A stretch of 64,000 bases of DNA from JAPLJM01 sp963708515 (GTDB lineage Bacteria > Desulfobacterota > Syntrophia > Syntrophales > Fen-1087), in assembly GCA_963708515.1 (NCBI GenBank), contig CAVPSX010000011.1:119570-183569 (forward strand), given 5' to 3'. The position numbers and the translations under genes were made by a program. Below, piece by piece: positions 17,156-25,481 of this stretch. The notes under the pieces were generated by a model that saw nothing but the letters and a program-made list of their open reading frames with translations, ran no database searches and was not told the DNA's origin. Numbering within the stretch: the first letter of the stretch is position 1; each line of letters opens with the position of its first letter.

Positions 17156-18910
17156 TCAGGCGGATTTGGCCATTGCGGGTGCGGGAGTCCCCGAAACCCA
17201 GGTTACTTTTTTCACGGGGACTTTCACGCCTGAAGGTTTGCGGCTTTCCAGGGCCATGGCGGCGGCATTATTCTCGCGTGTGCAGACCGGCTCATAGGTC
17301 CAGCCCCCGGCCAGACGCGCCTCTTCTTTTTTCAGGCTCCTGTACACGTATCGCCCGATTAGAGGCGCGACCATCCTGGTTTTCCAGCCGAATTCAGCAT
17401 AGATTGCCTTCAGGAGCACATCCATCTTTCCGGTGAGCCTCCCGTTGTTGCGGTACCACTTGCGCATCGCCCAGATGGCGCCCGCATAGGTCGAGCGCAG
17501 AGGGAAAACCTCACGGGAAAAGCGATCCCGCACCCGGTGCTCCGCGTGATTCTGATGACGCCGCCAGCCTTTGAGCGTGACGTCGATCAGGCGGGCCAGG
17601 CTCGGACCATTGATCTCAAAATCCCGCCGGAATGCTTTCAGCAGAACATGTTCCTCTTCGCCGTTGCGGAAGTTTTTATGCCGGTAACTGAAGCGATGCT
17701 GACCGTGGGCGTCCGCCGCAGGATACTCATCCTCGGAAAGCAGCGTCCCCTCGCGGCGATGGCTCTCGTACAAGGGCGTGCCGGGATTCGGCATATAGAG
17801 CATGAACTGGTGAAATACGGTGTCATGACTCACGGCATGATTGATGACGGCGTCGATATTTGCGGGGCTGTGGTCGTCCAGGCCGATAATGGATGAGCCC
17901 AGCACCCGGATCCCGTGTGAATGGAGACGATCCACCAGCGCGTGCGTATCCACCCCTTTGAGCTTCTTATAGTCGCTGTTCTCGCCCTCGAGACCCATCC
18001 ACACCCAACTGATGCCCAGACCGACCAACTGGTCAATGGTATAGGATTCCAGAACGCGCGCCGAGCTGAAGACGTAAAGCGCCCAGCTTTTCTGATGGGC
18101 TTCCATCAATTCCAACAGGCGCAGCGCCCGCTTTTTGTGGAGCAGAAAATTCTCATCGAGAACAAAAAAGGAGTGCGTTTTGAGTTCTTCCGCGATGCGG
18201 GACATGACGGCGAAGAGTTCGTCGCCCGTTTCAAAAAAGTTCATGAAATGCCCCTTGCCGCCGAACAGGGCCGAGGTGGAGCAGAAATTACACCCCACGG
18301 GACAACCGACGGACGGGATCAGGATCGCCGCCGTCCCGCCCGGCCTCTGTCCCAGACCGACACCCATAACACGGGCGCCGAATCCCGATAGGACGGCCGG
18401 ATGGCGGACGGCGGCGTCTTCATCCTCGCCTAAAAACCGGCGAAACCAGCGGATACCGTCGCCCCTGACGATGTCGTCCGCGTCGATCGTCTGAAGAAGG
18501 TCGCCTTTGCTTGCGATATGTCCGCCGACGACAATACGGGCACCCGGCCGGTGTTGCCGGATGAGTTCGCACATCCGCTTGACCTTCCCCATGTTGGGAA
18601 TAATGGCGCCGATCCCGATGACATCGTAGTCATTTTCCTGAATTTCTTCCATGAAACGGTCCTGGGAGGGAAAATCCAGCAGCGTGCAGGGTGCGTCGAT
18701 GTTGGCCTGAATCATCATGAGCCCGAAGGAGCGATGAAACATCCTCAGGGAAAAACCGCCCTGAACGCGCGTCACCTGATTGTGATAGAGCTCCATGGGG
18801 TTGATGGCTCGGCTTCCGTATGCATCATCCTGCGCATAAGGCCCGAAGACGCTCGTCAATAGAATTCGCGTTTCCCTCCCCCCGGGGAAATGGGTGACCT
18901 GCTGCTGCAT
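17156..18910 (-). CDS. B12-binding-domain radical SAM protein
   Basis: A 584-residue protein starting at the ATG at 18910, which has GGAGG 6 bp upstream; an ATG 36 bp earlier is less likely. Residues 15-165 resemble a cobalamin-binding Rossmann domain (NDYDVIGIGAIIPNMGKVKR, RIVVGGHIAS). The radical-SAM cluster is C203-x3-C207-x2-C210 in GCPVGCNFCSTSA, followed by LDENFLL and WVWMGLEGEN, typical of the hopanoid/lipid and methylthiotransferase-like B12 radical SAM group. The C-terminus (after about 480) is a basic extension of unknown role. The substrate cannot be assigned. The gene stands alone between recQ and a two-component system on the opposite strand. Confidence 0.85.
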   Translation of the reverse strand: MQQQVTHFPGGRETRILLTSVFGPYAQDDAYGSRAINPMELYHNQVTRVQGGFSLRMFHRSFGLMMIQANIDAPCTLLDFPSQDRFMEEIQENDYDVIGIGAIIPNMGKVKRMCELIRQHRPGARIVVGGHIASKGDLLQTIDADDIVRGDGIRWFRRFLGEDEDAAVRHPAVLSGFGARVMGVGLGQRPGGTAAILIPSVGCPVGCNFCSTSALFGGKGHFMNFFETGDELFAVMSRIAEELKTHSFFVLDENFLLHKKRALRLLELMEAHQKSWALYVFSSARVLESYTIDQLVGLGISWVWMGLEGENSDYKKLKGVDTHALVDRLHSHGIRVLGSSIIGLDDHSPANIDAVINHAVSHDTVFHQFMLYMPNPGTPLYESHRREGTLLSEDEYPAADAHGQHRFSYRHKNFRNGEEEHVLLKAFRRDFEINGPSLARLIDVTLKGWRRHQNHAEHRVRDRFSREVFPLRSTYAGAIWAMRKWYRNNGRLTGKMDVLLKAIYAEFGWKTRMVAPLIGRYVYRSLKKEEARLAGGWTYEPVCTRENNAAAMALESRKPSGVKVPVKKVTWVSGTPAPAMAKSA

Positions 18911-19183
18911 GTTTGCCTCCTGCTTTTGTATTTTGTTCATTCTCAAGGGCCGCGTGCGTGATTTGCAACGACCCTAAAATATAAAATTACTGAATGAAAG
19001 CAATATATTACGTTTTACAAAAGTTTTACAAACCGGATTTGACGACCTGCAATAAATCCCGGATCGCCCCGACGGAGGAGGATGCAGGGGAAAAGAAAAC
19101 GGAAAAGATATTGGAGACTGGCCTGAAGCTATTTTATGAAGGTCTGCGGTTGACTCTTTGGGTCGCCTGTGTAAAAATGCGCC

Positions 19184-20149
19184 ATGATTTCTCGATTGAA
19201 GTGGTTCTTCCACCCGGTATTTATATTTGTATGCTCCATCCTGGCTTTGGCCTTGTCTCTGTTTCTCTATATTTACTGGTATATCGAGGTCAGTTCCGGG
19301 CTCAAAGCCGCCGTGCAACGTTATAACCTCGATCCGCGACAGTTCCTCGAGGCTCAGACCTGGGTGGTCATTCTCGTCCTGTCGATCCTGGTCGGACTCA
19401 TTGTCGTCGGTATTCTGATCATCTTCGTGTACAGTCAGAAGATGGCGCGCCTCAACCGGCTGCAGCACGAATTCATCAACAATTTCACACATGAACTGAA
19501 GACGCCGGTTACGTCCCTGAAGCTCTACCTGGAGACGTTCCTGAAGCACGAACTGCCCCGGAAGGAACAGACAAAATACATCGGCTACATGCTTCAGGAC
19601 GTAGACCGCCTCGGGGACAATATCAGCCGCATCCTGAACCTGGCCAGAATCGAGACGAAGACCTACGGCGGGGACTTTATCCCGTCCGATCTGGTAAAAA
19701 CCGTTGAGCAATTCCATCAGAACAACCGCCACGTTTTTGGAAATTGCGACATTCGGATTCACAATCCTTCCGGACAACCATTTTTTTACAACATCAACCC
19801 GCTTCTCTTTGAAATGCTGGTGATGAATATCCTCAATAACGGCATCAAATACAATGACAGTGAAAACCCCCGAATAGATATCCGCTTTCTGCAGGCAAAC
19901 GGCAGACTGCATATCCGTTTCGAAGACAACGGCATCGGTCTTGAAAAAGCAGAGAGAAAAAAGATTTTCCGGAAATTTTACCAGACGAAAAGAGCGGAGA
20001 TCCTCTCACCCAGGGGCAGCGGACTGGGCCTGTATCTGGTACAGAATATCGCGCGGATGCACCGGGGAAAGGTCATTGCGGAAAAACGACCGGATGAAAA
20101 GGGGTCTGTTTTTACGCTGATCCTGCCCTTTCAGCCTCAACAAGCGTGA
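19184..20149 (+). CDS. Sensor histidine kinase
   Basis: A 321-residue membrane kinase. Two transmembrane segments (about residues 10-31 and 60-84) flank a short periplasmic loop of some 28 residues, too small for a classical ligand domain. There is no HAMP domain. The phosphoacceptor is His103 in NFTHELKTPVTSL. The ATPase domain shows NILNNGIKYND (N box), DNGIGLEKAE (G1) and GSGLGLYLVQN (G2). The TGA stop overlaps the GTG/ATG start of the response-regulator gene, so they are translated together as a two-component pair. The signal is unknown. Confidence 0.92.
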   Translation: MISRLKWFFHPVFIFVCSILALALSLFLYIYWYIEVSSGLKAAVQRYNLDPRQFLEAQTWVVILVLSILVGLIVVGILIIFVYSQKMARLNRLQHEFINNFTHELKTPVTSLKLYLETFLKHELPRKEQTKYIGYMLQDVDRLGDNISRILNLARIETKTYGGDFIPSDLVKTVEQFHQNNRHVFGNCDIRIHNPSGQPFFYNINPLLFEMLVMNILNNGIKYNDSENPRIDIRFLQANGRLHIRFEDNGIGLEKAERKKIFRKFYQTKRAEILSPRGSGLGLYLVQNIARMHRGKVIAEKRPDEKGSVFTLILPFQPQQA

Positions 20150-20901
20150 TGCGTGGAACGACCATGGAAGATTCAGGGAAAAAACGCATTCTCATCATCG
20201 AAGACGATAGCCATATCGCGGAGGGTCTGAAGCTGAACCTGTCTTTCCAGGGCTATGAAGTGGACATCGCCCCGGACGGGGTCAGCGGTCTGCAGAAATG
20301 GAAAACGGGGCAGCCTCACCTGATTGTTCTGGACATCATGCTTCCCGGCATCGACGGACTCTCGATATTGCAGAGCATTCGCCTGGTGGATGAGCGGCTG
20401 CCGATCCTGATCATTTCGGCAAAGGGAAGTTCTGAAGACCGAGTCAAGGGACTGAGCTACGGCGTGGATGACTATCTTGCCAAGCCCTTTAATCTGGAGG
20501 AGTTTCTGCTGCGTGTGGAACGGCTACTGGCCCGTGTCTCATGGGCCGCGGGAACGGAAGATCTCCAGCCGGCCGGTCTGCCCCGGTCCTACGCTTTCGG
20601 CGGCAACCGGATCGATTTCGGCGATTCGACAGCCGATTGCAGGGCAGGCAGGATCATCCTGACTGATCAGGAAATGAAGCTCCTGAAACTGTTTATCGCC
20701 AACCGGGGCAAGCCCCTCACCCGGAAGCAGCTTCTCGAAATCGGATGGGGCTATACCGGTATCATTGCCACACGAACCGTGGATAATTTTATCGTCCGCC
20801 TGCGCAAGTACTTTGAAGATGATCCCCATCAGCCCGTTTATTTCCGGAGCCTTCGATCCGTGGGCTATGTCTTCGATCACGAAGACCCTGCGCCGTCTTG
20901 A
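20146..20901 (+). CDS. OmpR/PhoB-family response regulator
   Basis: About 251 residues. The receiver domain has acidic ED/D near residues 20-21, phosphoacceptor Asp63 in VLDIMLPGID, and Lys in YLAKPFN. The C-terminal winged-helix DNA-binding domain contains LTDQEMKLLKLF and TVDNFIVRLRKYFEDDP with RSVGYVF at the end. The start may be the GTG at 20146, the adjacent ATG at 20149, or the ATG at 20164 (MEDSGKK). It overlaps the kinase gene upstream and probably acts on targets outside this window. The next gene downstream has its own promoter. Confidence 0.92.
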   Translation: MMRGTTMEDSGKKRILIIEDDSHIAEGLKLNLSFQGYEVDIAPDGVSGLQKWKTGQPHLIVLDIMLPGIDGLSILQSIRLVDERLPILIISAKGSSEDRVKGLSYGVDDYLAKPFNLEEFLLRVERLLARVSWAAGTEDLQPAGLPRSYAFGGNRIDFGDSTADCRAGRIILTDQEMKLLKLFIANRGKPLTRKQLLEIGWGYTGIIATRTVDNFIVRLRKYFEDDPHQPVYFRSLRSVGYVFDHEDPAPS

Positions 20902-20949
20902 AAGGGGATCAAATCAGCAGGTGATCCGCGCTTTTTTTGCCATTTTTTG

Positions 20950-20978
20950 TTGACTTCACAGTTTGTACATGTTATGAG
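20950..20978 (+). promoter_or_regulatory. Candidate promoter of the second atpZ-like gene
   Basis: TTGACT at 20950-20955, a 17-bp spacer, and TATGAG at 20973-20978. The start codon at 20989 has no Shine-Dalgarno and is about 10 bases past the -10 box, as in the copy near 3.9 kb. Confidence 0.45.
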
Positions 20979-20988
20979 CGCACCGCCG

Positions 20989-21273
20989 ATGGATCATGAC
21001 GAGAAGAAATCATTCGTTCATATGGCTTATGCTGGCAGCGTCGGATTGGCTTTTGTTCTTTTGATCTTTGGCGGGCTCTTTGTCGGTAACTGGCTGGACA
21101 GGAAGCTGGAGACCTCGTTTCTCTTCACGACCCTGCTTTTTGTCGCGGGCGTCGCTGCAGGATTCAGAAACCTGTATGTCCTGATAAAAAGGTCCTTCCA
21201 GGACGACAAGACGATTATCACAAGCCTCCGGAATGAACCGCACCGTAAACGGCCTGATCCGGCAAGGGATTGA
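20989..21273 (+). CDS. AtpZ/AtpI-type ATP synthase accessory membrane protein, copy 2
   Basis: A 94-residue protein with two membrane segments and GNWLDRKLET between them. It aligns end to end with the copy at 3931-4215: MDHDEKKSFVHM against MSKLDKKTLVQM, and the tail NEPHRKRPDPARD against ESHRKRPPPAKA. That alignment is why I chose the ATG at 20989 over the one at 20974. It precedes atpB, the expected F0 position. The overlapping subunit-I frame that follows the first copy is here reduced to a short decayed stretch. Confidence 0.75.
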   Translation: MDHDEKKSFVHMAYAGSVGLAFVLLIFGGLFVGNWLDRKLETSFLFTTLLFVAGVAAGFRNLYVLIKRSFQDDKTIITSLRNEPHRKRPDPARD

Positions 21274-21345
21274 AAACATTTACATTGTACCAATTTCCGC
21301 ATCACCCTTGGAAAATAGCATTGCCTTGAGGAGGTACACGAAAAG

Positions 21346-22005
21346 ATGCACAGTCTGTCTTTCCTACAATTGATATTCCCCTCGATTCCCACATACATCA
21401 CCTATACCTGGTTTGTCATGGCGCTGCTGGTTTTTTTCTCATTTTTGGCAACGCGGCGCTTGCAGATGACGCCGGGGGTTTTTCAGAATACCATGGAGGT
21501 TTTCGTCGGCGCAATTGACAAACTCCTCCTCGATACCATGGGGCACCATGGAAAGCGTTTTTTCCCGCTTATCGCAACCCTCGGGTTTTTCATCCTCTCC
21601 TCAAACCTGATCGGCCTGATTCCAGGGCTGGAATCGCCCACGTCGAATTTAAATACAACCGTCGCAATGGCCCTCGTCGTCTTCTTCATGACCCATATCG
21701 TCGGCGTTCAGGTTCAGGGCCTCAAGTATTTCAAGCAGTTCATGGGGCCGGTCTGGTGGCTGACGCCCCTGATGCTGCCCATCGAGCTCATCAGCCACAT
21801 TTCCCGTCCCATCTCCCTGTCCATGCGTCTGTTCGGAAACATCGAGGGCGGTCACATCGTTCTGTTGATTCTCTTCTTTCTTGTCCCGCTATTGGTGCCA
21901 CTGCCCATCATTATTCTGAAGCTCCTGATTTCCGTCATCCAGACCCTCGTCTTCATGCTGCTGTCCATGATGTATATCGCCGGGGCAATGGAAGAACATC
22001 ACTAA
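21346..22005 (+). CDS. atpB: F0F1 ATP synthase subunit a
   Basis: A 219-residue polytopic membrane protein. The essential arginine lies at residue 161 in SLSMRLFGN, and SPTSNLNTTVAMAL is the conserved loop before the fourth helix. The subunit forms the half-channels through which ions reach the c-ring. GAGGAGG lies about 12 bp before the ATG. The gene for subunit c (atpE), which almost always follows, is absent: only 80 bp separate the stop from the end of the convergent nfnB. The rest of the ATP synthase must be encoded elsewhere. Nothing in the visible residues settles Na+ versus H+ coupling. Confidence 0.95.
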   Translation: MHSLSFLQLIFPSIPTYITYTWFVMALLVFFSFLATRRLQMTPGVFQNTMEVFVGAIDKLLLDTMGHHGKRFFPLIATLGFFILSSNLIGLIPGLESPTSNLNTTVAMALVVFFMTHIVGVQVQGLKYFKQFMGPVWWLTPLMLPIELISHISRPISLSMRLFGNIEGGHIVLLILFFLVPLLVPLPIIILKLLISVIQTLVFMLLSMMYIAGAMEEHH

Positions 22006-22085
22006 AAACAGATCACGCCGAGATTATTTTCCCGACAGGTAGGAGAGGAAAAGGAGACGTTTCGGCCGGGACCTTTGTGCCGTCG

Positions 22086-23525
22086 CTACTTTCCAGACAG
22101 GTATGCGTGAATCGCCCGGGCGGCCTGTTTGCCGGCGCCCATGGCGAGGATGACCGTGGCGGAGCCGGTGACGATGTCGCCGCCGGCATAGACGCCGGAA
22201 CGGGTGGTTTCTCCCGACGCCCCTTTGGTGATAATGTAGCCCCGGCGGTTCGTCTCAAGTCCTGGCGTCGTCGCCGGAACGATCGGATTGGCCATGGTGC
22301 CCACGGCCACCACGACGGTGTCCACATCGATGACAAACTCGGATCCCTCAATCGGAACGGGGCTGCGCCGGCCCGAGGCGTCGGGCTCGCCGAGTTCCAT
22401 GCGGATGCACTTCATGCCCGTGACCCAGCCTTTCTCGTCTCCGATATATTCAACGGGATTCGTCAGGAGCCTGAACTGGACCCCTTCCTCATGGGCATGA
22501 TGGACTTCTTCCTTCCGGGCAGGCATTTCCACATCTGTGCGGCGGTAGATGATATAGGCGTTTTCCGCGCCCAGCCGCAGCGCCGTCCGGACCGAATCCA
22601 TGGCCACATTGCCGCCGCCGATGACGGCGACGTTCCTGCCGCGGACGATGGGCGTGTCGTATTCCGGAAAGAGATAGGCTTTCATGAGGTTCGAGCGCGT
22701 AAGGTATTCATTGGCTGAATAAATGCCGCTGAGATTTTCTCCGGGAATGTTCATGAACACCGGTGCGCCGGCGCCGACAGCGATATAAACGGCATCATAG
22801 CCCTCGGCAAAGAGTTCGTCGATCGTCGCGATCCGTCCGATGACGGCGTTGGTTTCGATCTTCACGCCCAATTTCGTCAGATAATCAACCTCCGCCTCCA
22901 CAATCGCCTTGGGCAGGCGGAATTCGGGAATGCCGTAAACGAGAACGCCGCCGGCCTTGTGCAGACCCTCAAAGATCGTTACAGCATAGCCCAGTTTGAC
23001 GAGATCGCCGGCGATGGTCAGCCCCGAAGGCCCGGCGCCGACAACGGCGATCTTCTTCCCGTTGGAGGCGGCTGGCTCCGGAATGGCGATCTGGCCCACT
23101 TTTCGTTCATAATCCGCGGCAAAGCGCTCCAGGCGGCCAATTGCCACCGGGTCGCCTTTCTTGCCGAGGATACAGACCTTTTCACACTGCTCCTCCTGGG
23201 GACAGACGCGGCCGCAGACGGCGGGCAGACTGTTGGTCTCTTTGAGAATATACGCGGCCTCCAGGAAGTTCCCGTCGGCGATCGCCTGAATGAATTCCGG
23301 AATTCTCACCTCCACGGGACACCCCGCGATGCAGCCGGGCTTCTTGCACTGGATGCAGCGTTTCGCCTCCAGCATGGCCGTTTCTTCAGAATATCCCAGA
23401 GGAACTTCCTCGAAGTTCTTTACCCGGACACCGGGAACCTGTTCCGGCATGGGCTGCCGGGGGATTTTTTCCTTCTTGAGTTTTTTCTCTTCAGTTTCCA
23501 TGCCATCCACACCTGTGTTTTTCAT
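22086..23525 (-). CDS. nfnB: NADH-dependent reduced ferredoxin:NADP+ oxidoreductase subunit B (NfnB / GltD-like)
   Basis: About 479 residues. The N-terminal Fe-S part has cysteines 57, 60, 65 and 69 (CIQCKKPGCIAGCP) and then CGRVCPQEEQCEKVC. Next come an FAD-binding GAGPSGLTIA (about residue 165) and an NADPH-binding GGGNVAMDSVRTA, with an AGGDIVTGSATVI near the end. This is the glutamate-synthase small-subunit fold. Because it overlaps an NfnA homologue by 35 bp rather than a GOGAT large subunit, NfnB is the better call. NfnAB couples NADPH oxidation to NAD+ and ferredoxin reduction by flavin bifurcation, or the reverse. A second start at 23501 is possible. Confidence 0.9.
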   Translation of the reverse strand: MKNTGVDGMETEEKKLKKEKIPRQPMPEQVPGVRVKNFEEVPLGYSEETAMLEAKRCIQCKKPGCIAGCPVEVRIPEFIQAIADGNFLEAAYILKETNSLPAVCGRVCPQEEQCEKVCILGKKGDPVAIGRLERFAADYERKVGQIAIPEPAASNGKKIAVVGAGPSGLTIAGDLVKLGYAVTIFEGLHKAGGVLVYGIPEFRLPKAIVEAEVDYLTKLGVKIETNAVIGRIATIDELFAEGYDAVYIAVGAGAPVFMNIPGENLSGIYSANEYLTRSNLMKAYLFPEYDTPIVRGRNVAVIGGGNVAMDSVRTALRLGAENAYIIYRRTDVEMPARKEEVHHAHEEGVQFRLLTNPVEYIGDEKGWVTGMKCIRMELGEPDASGRRSPVPIEGSEFVIDVDTVVVAVGTMANPIVPATTPGLETNRRGYIITKGASGETTRSGVYAGGDIVTGSATVILAMGAGKQAARAIHAYLSGK

Positions 23526-24327
23526 AAGCCACGCTTTCCTGTTCGCAGTACATGCGCAGGCGGCTGGTCAAAAGATCGAAATCCACCTGATGGCCGTCGA
23601 ATTCAGGACCGTCCACGCAGGTGAACCGCGTCTTTCCGCCCACGGAGACGCGGCAGGCCCCGCACATGCCCGTCGCATCCACCATGATCGGATTGAGGCT
23701 GACGATGGTCTTGATCCCGTGGGGCCGCGTCAGATTGGCGATCACCTTCATCATGGGAACCGGTCCGATGGCAAAGACTTCCTCGATTTTCTCACCCTCG
23801 TTGATCAGATTCTGCAAAACGGCGCTGACAAAACCATGGACACCATAGCTGCCGTCGTCCGTGGCGACGATCAGCCGGTCGCTGACCTGTTTCATCTCTT
23901 CTTCCAGAATCAGCAAATCCTTTGTCCGGGCGCCGATGATGGAAATGACCCGGTTTCCCGCCTGCTTCAGGGCCGCCGCCAATGGATAGACAACGCCGAC
24001 GCCCACGCCGCCGCCGATGCAGACGACCTGTCCGATTTTCTTGATATCCGTGGGATTACCGAGAGGCCCCTGGACATCGCTGAAATGGTCGCCCACCTCC
24101 ATCCCGGCCATGGCGGCCGTCGTCTTTCCGACGACCTGGAAGATGATCGTGATCGTGCCCCTTTCCGGATCAGAATCCACGATCGTGAGCGGAATCCGCT
24201 CCCCTTTTTCATCCATGAGCAGGACGATGAACTGGCCAGCCTTGCGCTTCCTGGCAATGGCCGGCGCTTCGAGGATCATTTTGACGACGTTTTCCGACAA
24301 AGCGACTTTTTCAACAATTTTATTCAA
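23491..24327 (-). CDS. nfnA: NADH-dependent reduced ferredoxin:NADP+ oxidoreductase subunit A (NfnA)
   Basis: A 278-residue flavoprotein beginning at TTG 24327 with AGGAG 8 bp upstream. The FAD-binding part has RKAGQFIVLLMDEKGERIPL, the NAD-binding part CIGGGVGVGVVYPLAAALK, and a [2Fe-2S] region MCGACRVSVGGKTRFTCVDGPEFDGH near the C-terminus holds the cysteines. This matches NfnA and sulfhydrogenase/dihydroorotate-dehydrogenase electron-transfer subunits. The reading frame overlaps nfnB, so the complex is co-translated. Its upstream region holds a diverged copy of the dispersed repeat, and the next operon ends in a terminator, so nfnAB probably has its own promoter. Confidence 0.92.
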   Translation of the reverse strand: MNKIVEKVALSENVVKMILEAPAIARKRKAGQFIVLLMDEKGERIPLTIVDSDPERGTITIIFQVVGKTTAAMAGMEVGDHFSDVQGPLGNPTDIKKIGQVVCIGGGVGVGVVYPLAAALKQAGNRVISIIGARTKDLLILEEEMKQVSDRLIVATDDGSYGVHGFVSAVLQNLINEGEKIEEVFAIGPVPMMKVIANLTRPHGIKTIVSLNPIMVDATGMCGACRVSVGGKTRFTCVDGPEFDGHQVDFDLLTSRLRMYCEQESVAYEKHRCGWHGN

Positions 24328-24364
24328 GCTGCTTTCTCCTGATCATTTTATGGCCAAATGGATT

Positions 24365-24523
24365 TGCATAACCGTTGCAAAATGGTTCGCAAGCGGCGAA
24401 TCAAATGTTTTCCGCCTTTCCAGAGATTACATCAGCGGCTTGTCGTGAATCATGATTACGTCTGGTTGTCCTCTTAGCAGAAAAGATTTTTGAGACGCGG
24501 CGAAGCCATTTTGCAGAGGTCTC
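24365..24523 (-). repeat. MITE-like dispersed repeat, copy 2 (diverged)
   Basis: The ends are conserved (GCATAACCGTTGCAAAATGG at the left, GACGCGGCGAAGCCATTTTG then GGTCTC at the right) but the core is different and the central palindrome is lost. The left end lies 37 bp upstream of the nfnA start. Confidence 0.7.
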
Positions 24524-24561
24524 GAGCCTTTGACAAACAATTTTCAGAGCACCCGGTTCTG

Positions 24562-24588
24562 AAAAAATGAGGGAGCCGGTGGGCTCCC
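24562..24588 (-). terminator. Rho-independent terminator of the hdr/flx operon
   Basis: On the minus strand, GGGAGCC-CACC-GGCTCCC (7-bp stem) is followed by TCATTTTTT. It lies about 40 bp after the stop of the last Flx-like gene and separates that operon from nfnAB. Confidence 0.85.
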
Positions 24589-24627
24589 AATAACAGCACT
24601 AAAAACTTCGGATTTGGAACGGCTTCG

Positions 24628-25467
24628 TTAGTATTCCTTGGTCAGCTTATCCAGTTCCGCCAGGGAAAAAACCGGACCGTCCTTGCAGACATACTTGCTG
24701 CCGACATTGCAGCGTCCGCATTTGCCGATGCCACATTTCATGCGCATCTCCAGCGAAGTGATGATGTTTTCCTTGGAGAAGCCGAGATCGAAGAAAACCG
24801 GTAGTGTAAACCGGATCATGATGGGCGGCCCGCAGATCACCGTGACGGCGTTTTCGGAACTGGGCGCGACCTCCTTGCAGACCGTGGGCACAAATCCCTC
24901 GCGCCCTTTCCAGCCCGCGTCGCCCTTATCGACGGTTACATTCAGATTGATGTCCGAACGTTTCGCCCAAGCCTCTATCTCGTCCTTGTAGATGAGGAGC
25001 CCCGGATTCCGCGCGCCGTAGATAACCGTAATATTTCCGAAGCGGGCCCGGTTGGATTCATGGATCATATAGTTCAGCAAGGACCGCAGTGTGGTAAAGG
25101 CGAACCCGCCGCCAACGATCACGATATTCTTGCCTTCCAGATACGCGATCGGCCATGAATTCCCCAGAGGCCCCCGGACGCCCATCAAAGTACCCGGTTC
25201 CATGTCATGAAGCGCGCTCGTCACGACGCCCGCTCTCTGGACGGTAAACTCGATATAACCCGACTGCGTTGGCGAGGAGGCGATCCCGATGGGAGATTCG
25301 CCCTTGCCGAAGATGGACAGTTCGCCGAACTGTCCCGGGATATAGGCGAACTTTGCCTCATCCTCATTATTGACAAACTCAAAGCGGAAGGTCTTGATGT
25401 CCTTCGTGTCCACTTCCGTGATTATTTTTGCAACCTTGACCGGATAAGGAATATATGGATTCTCCAT
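24628..25467 (-). CDS. FlxA-like FAD/NAD(P)-binding oxidoreductase subunit (hydrogenase/sulfite reductase gamma type)
   Basis: About 279 residues. I chose the ATG at 25467 (MENPYIPYPVKVAKII), the usual beginning, over an earlier in-frame start inside the upstream gene. FAD-binding residues lie in PGQFGELSIFG and GESPIGIASSP; NAD(P)-binding is in VIVGGGFAFTTLRSLL; the C-terminal cysteine cluster CGIGKCGRCNVGSKYVC binds [2Fe-2S]. Related proteins are AsrB, HydG and Desulfovibrio FlxA, which take electrons from NADH. It follows the two-cluster ferredoxin subunit by 14 bp and ends the hdr operon, so it is the likely NAD(P)H entry or exit point of the Hdr complex. Confidence 0.87.
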   Translation of the reverse strand: MENPYIPYPVKVAKIITEVDTKDIKTFRFEFVNNEDEAKFAYIPGQFGELSIFGKGESPIGIASSPTQSGYIEFTVQRAGVVTSALHDMEPGTLMGVRGPLGNSWPIAYLEGKNIVIVGGGFAFTTLRSLLNYMIHESNRARFGNITVIYGARNPGLLIYKDEIEAWAKRSDINLNVTVDKGDAGWKGREGFVPTVCKEVAPSSENAVTVICGPPIMIRFTLPVFFDLGFSKENIITSLEMRMKCGIGKCGRCNVGSKYVCKDGPVFSLAELDKLTKEY

Positions 25468-25481
25468 GACGACTCCCGACG

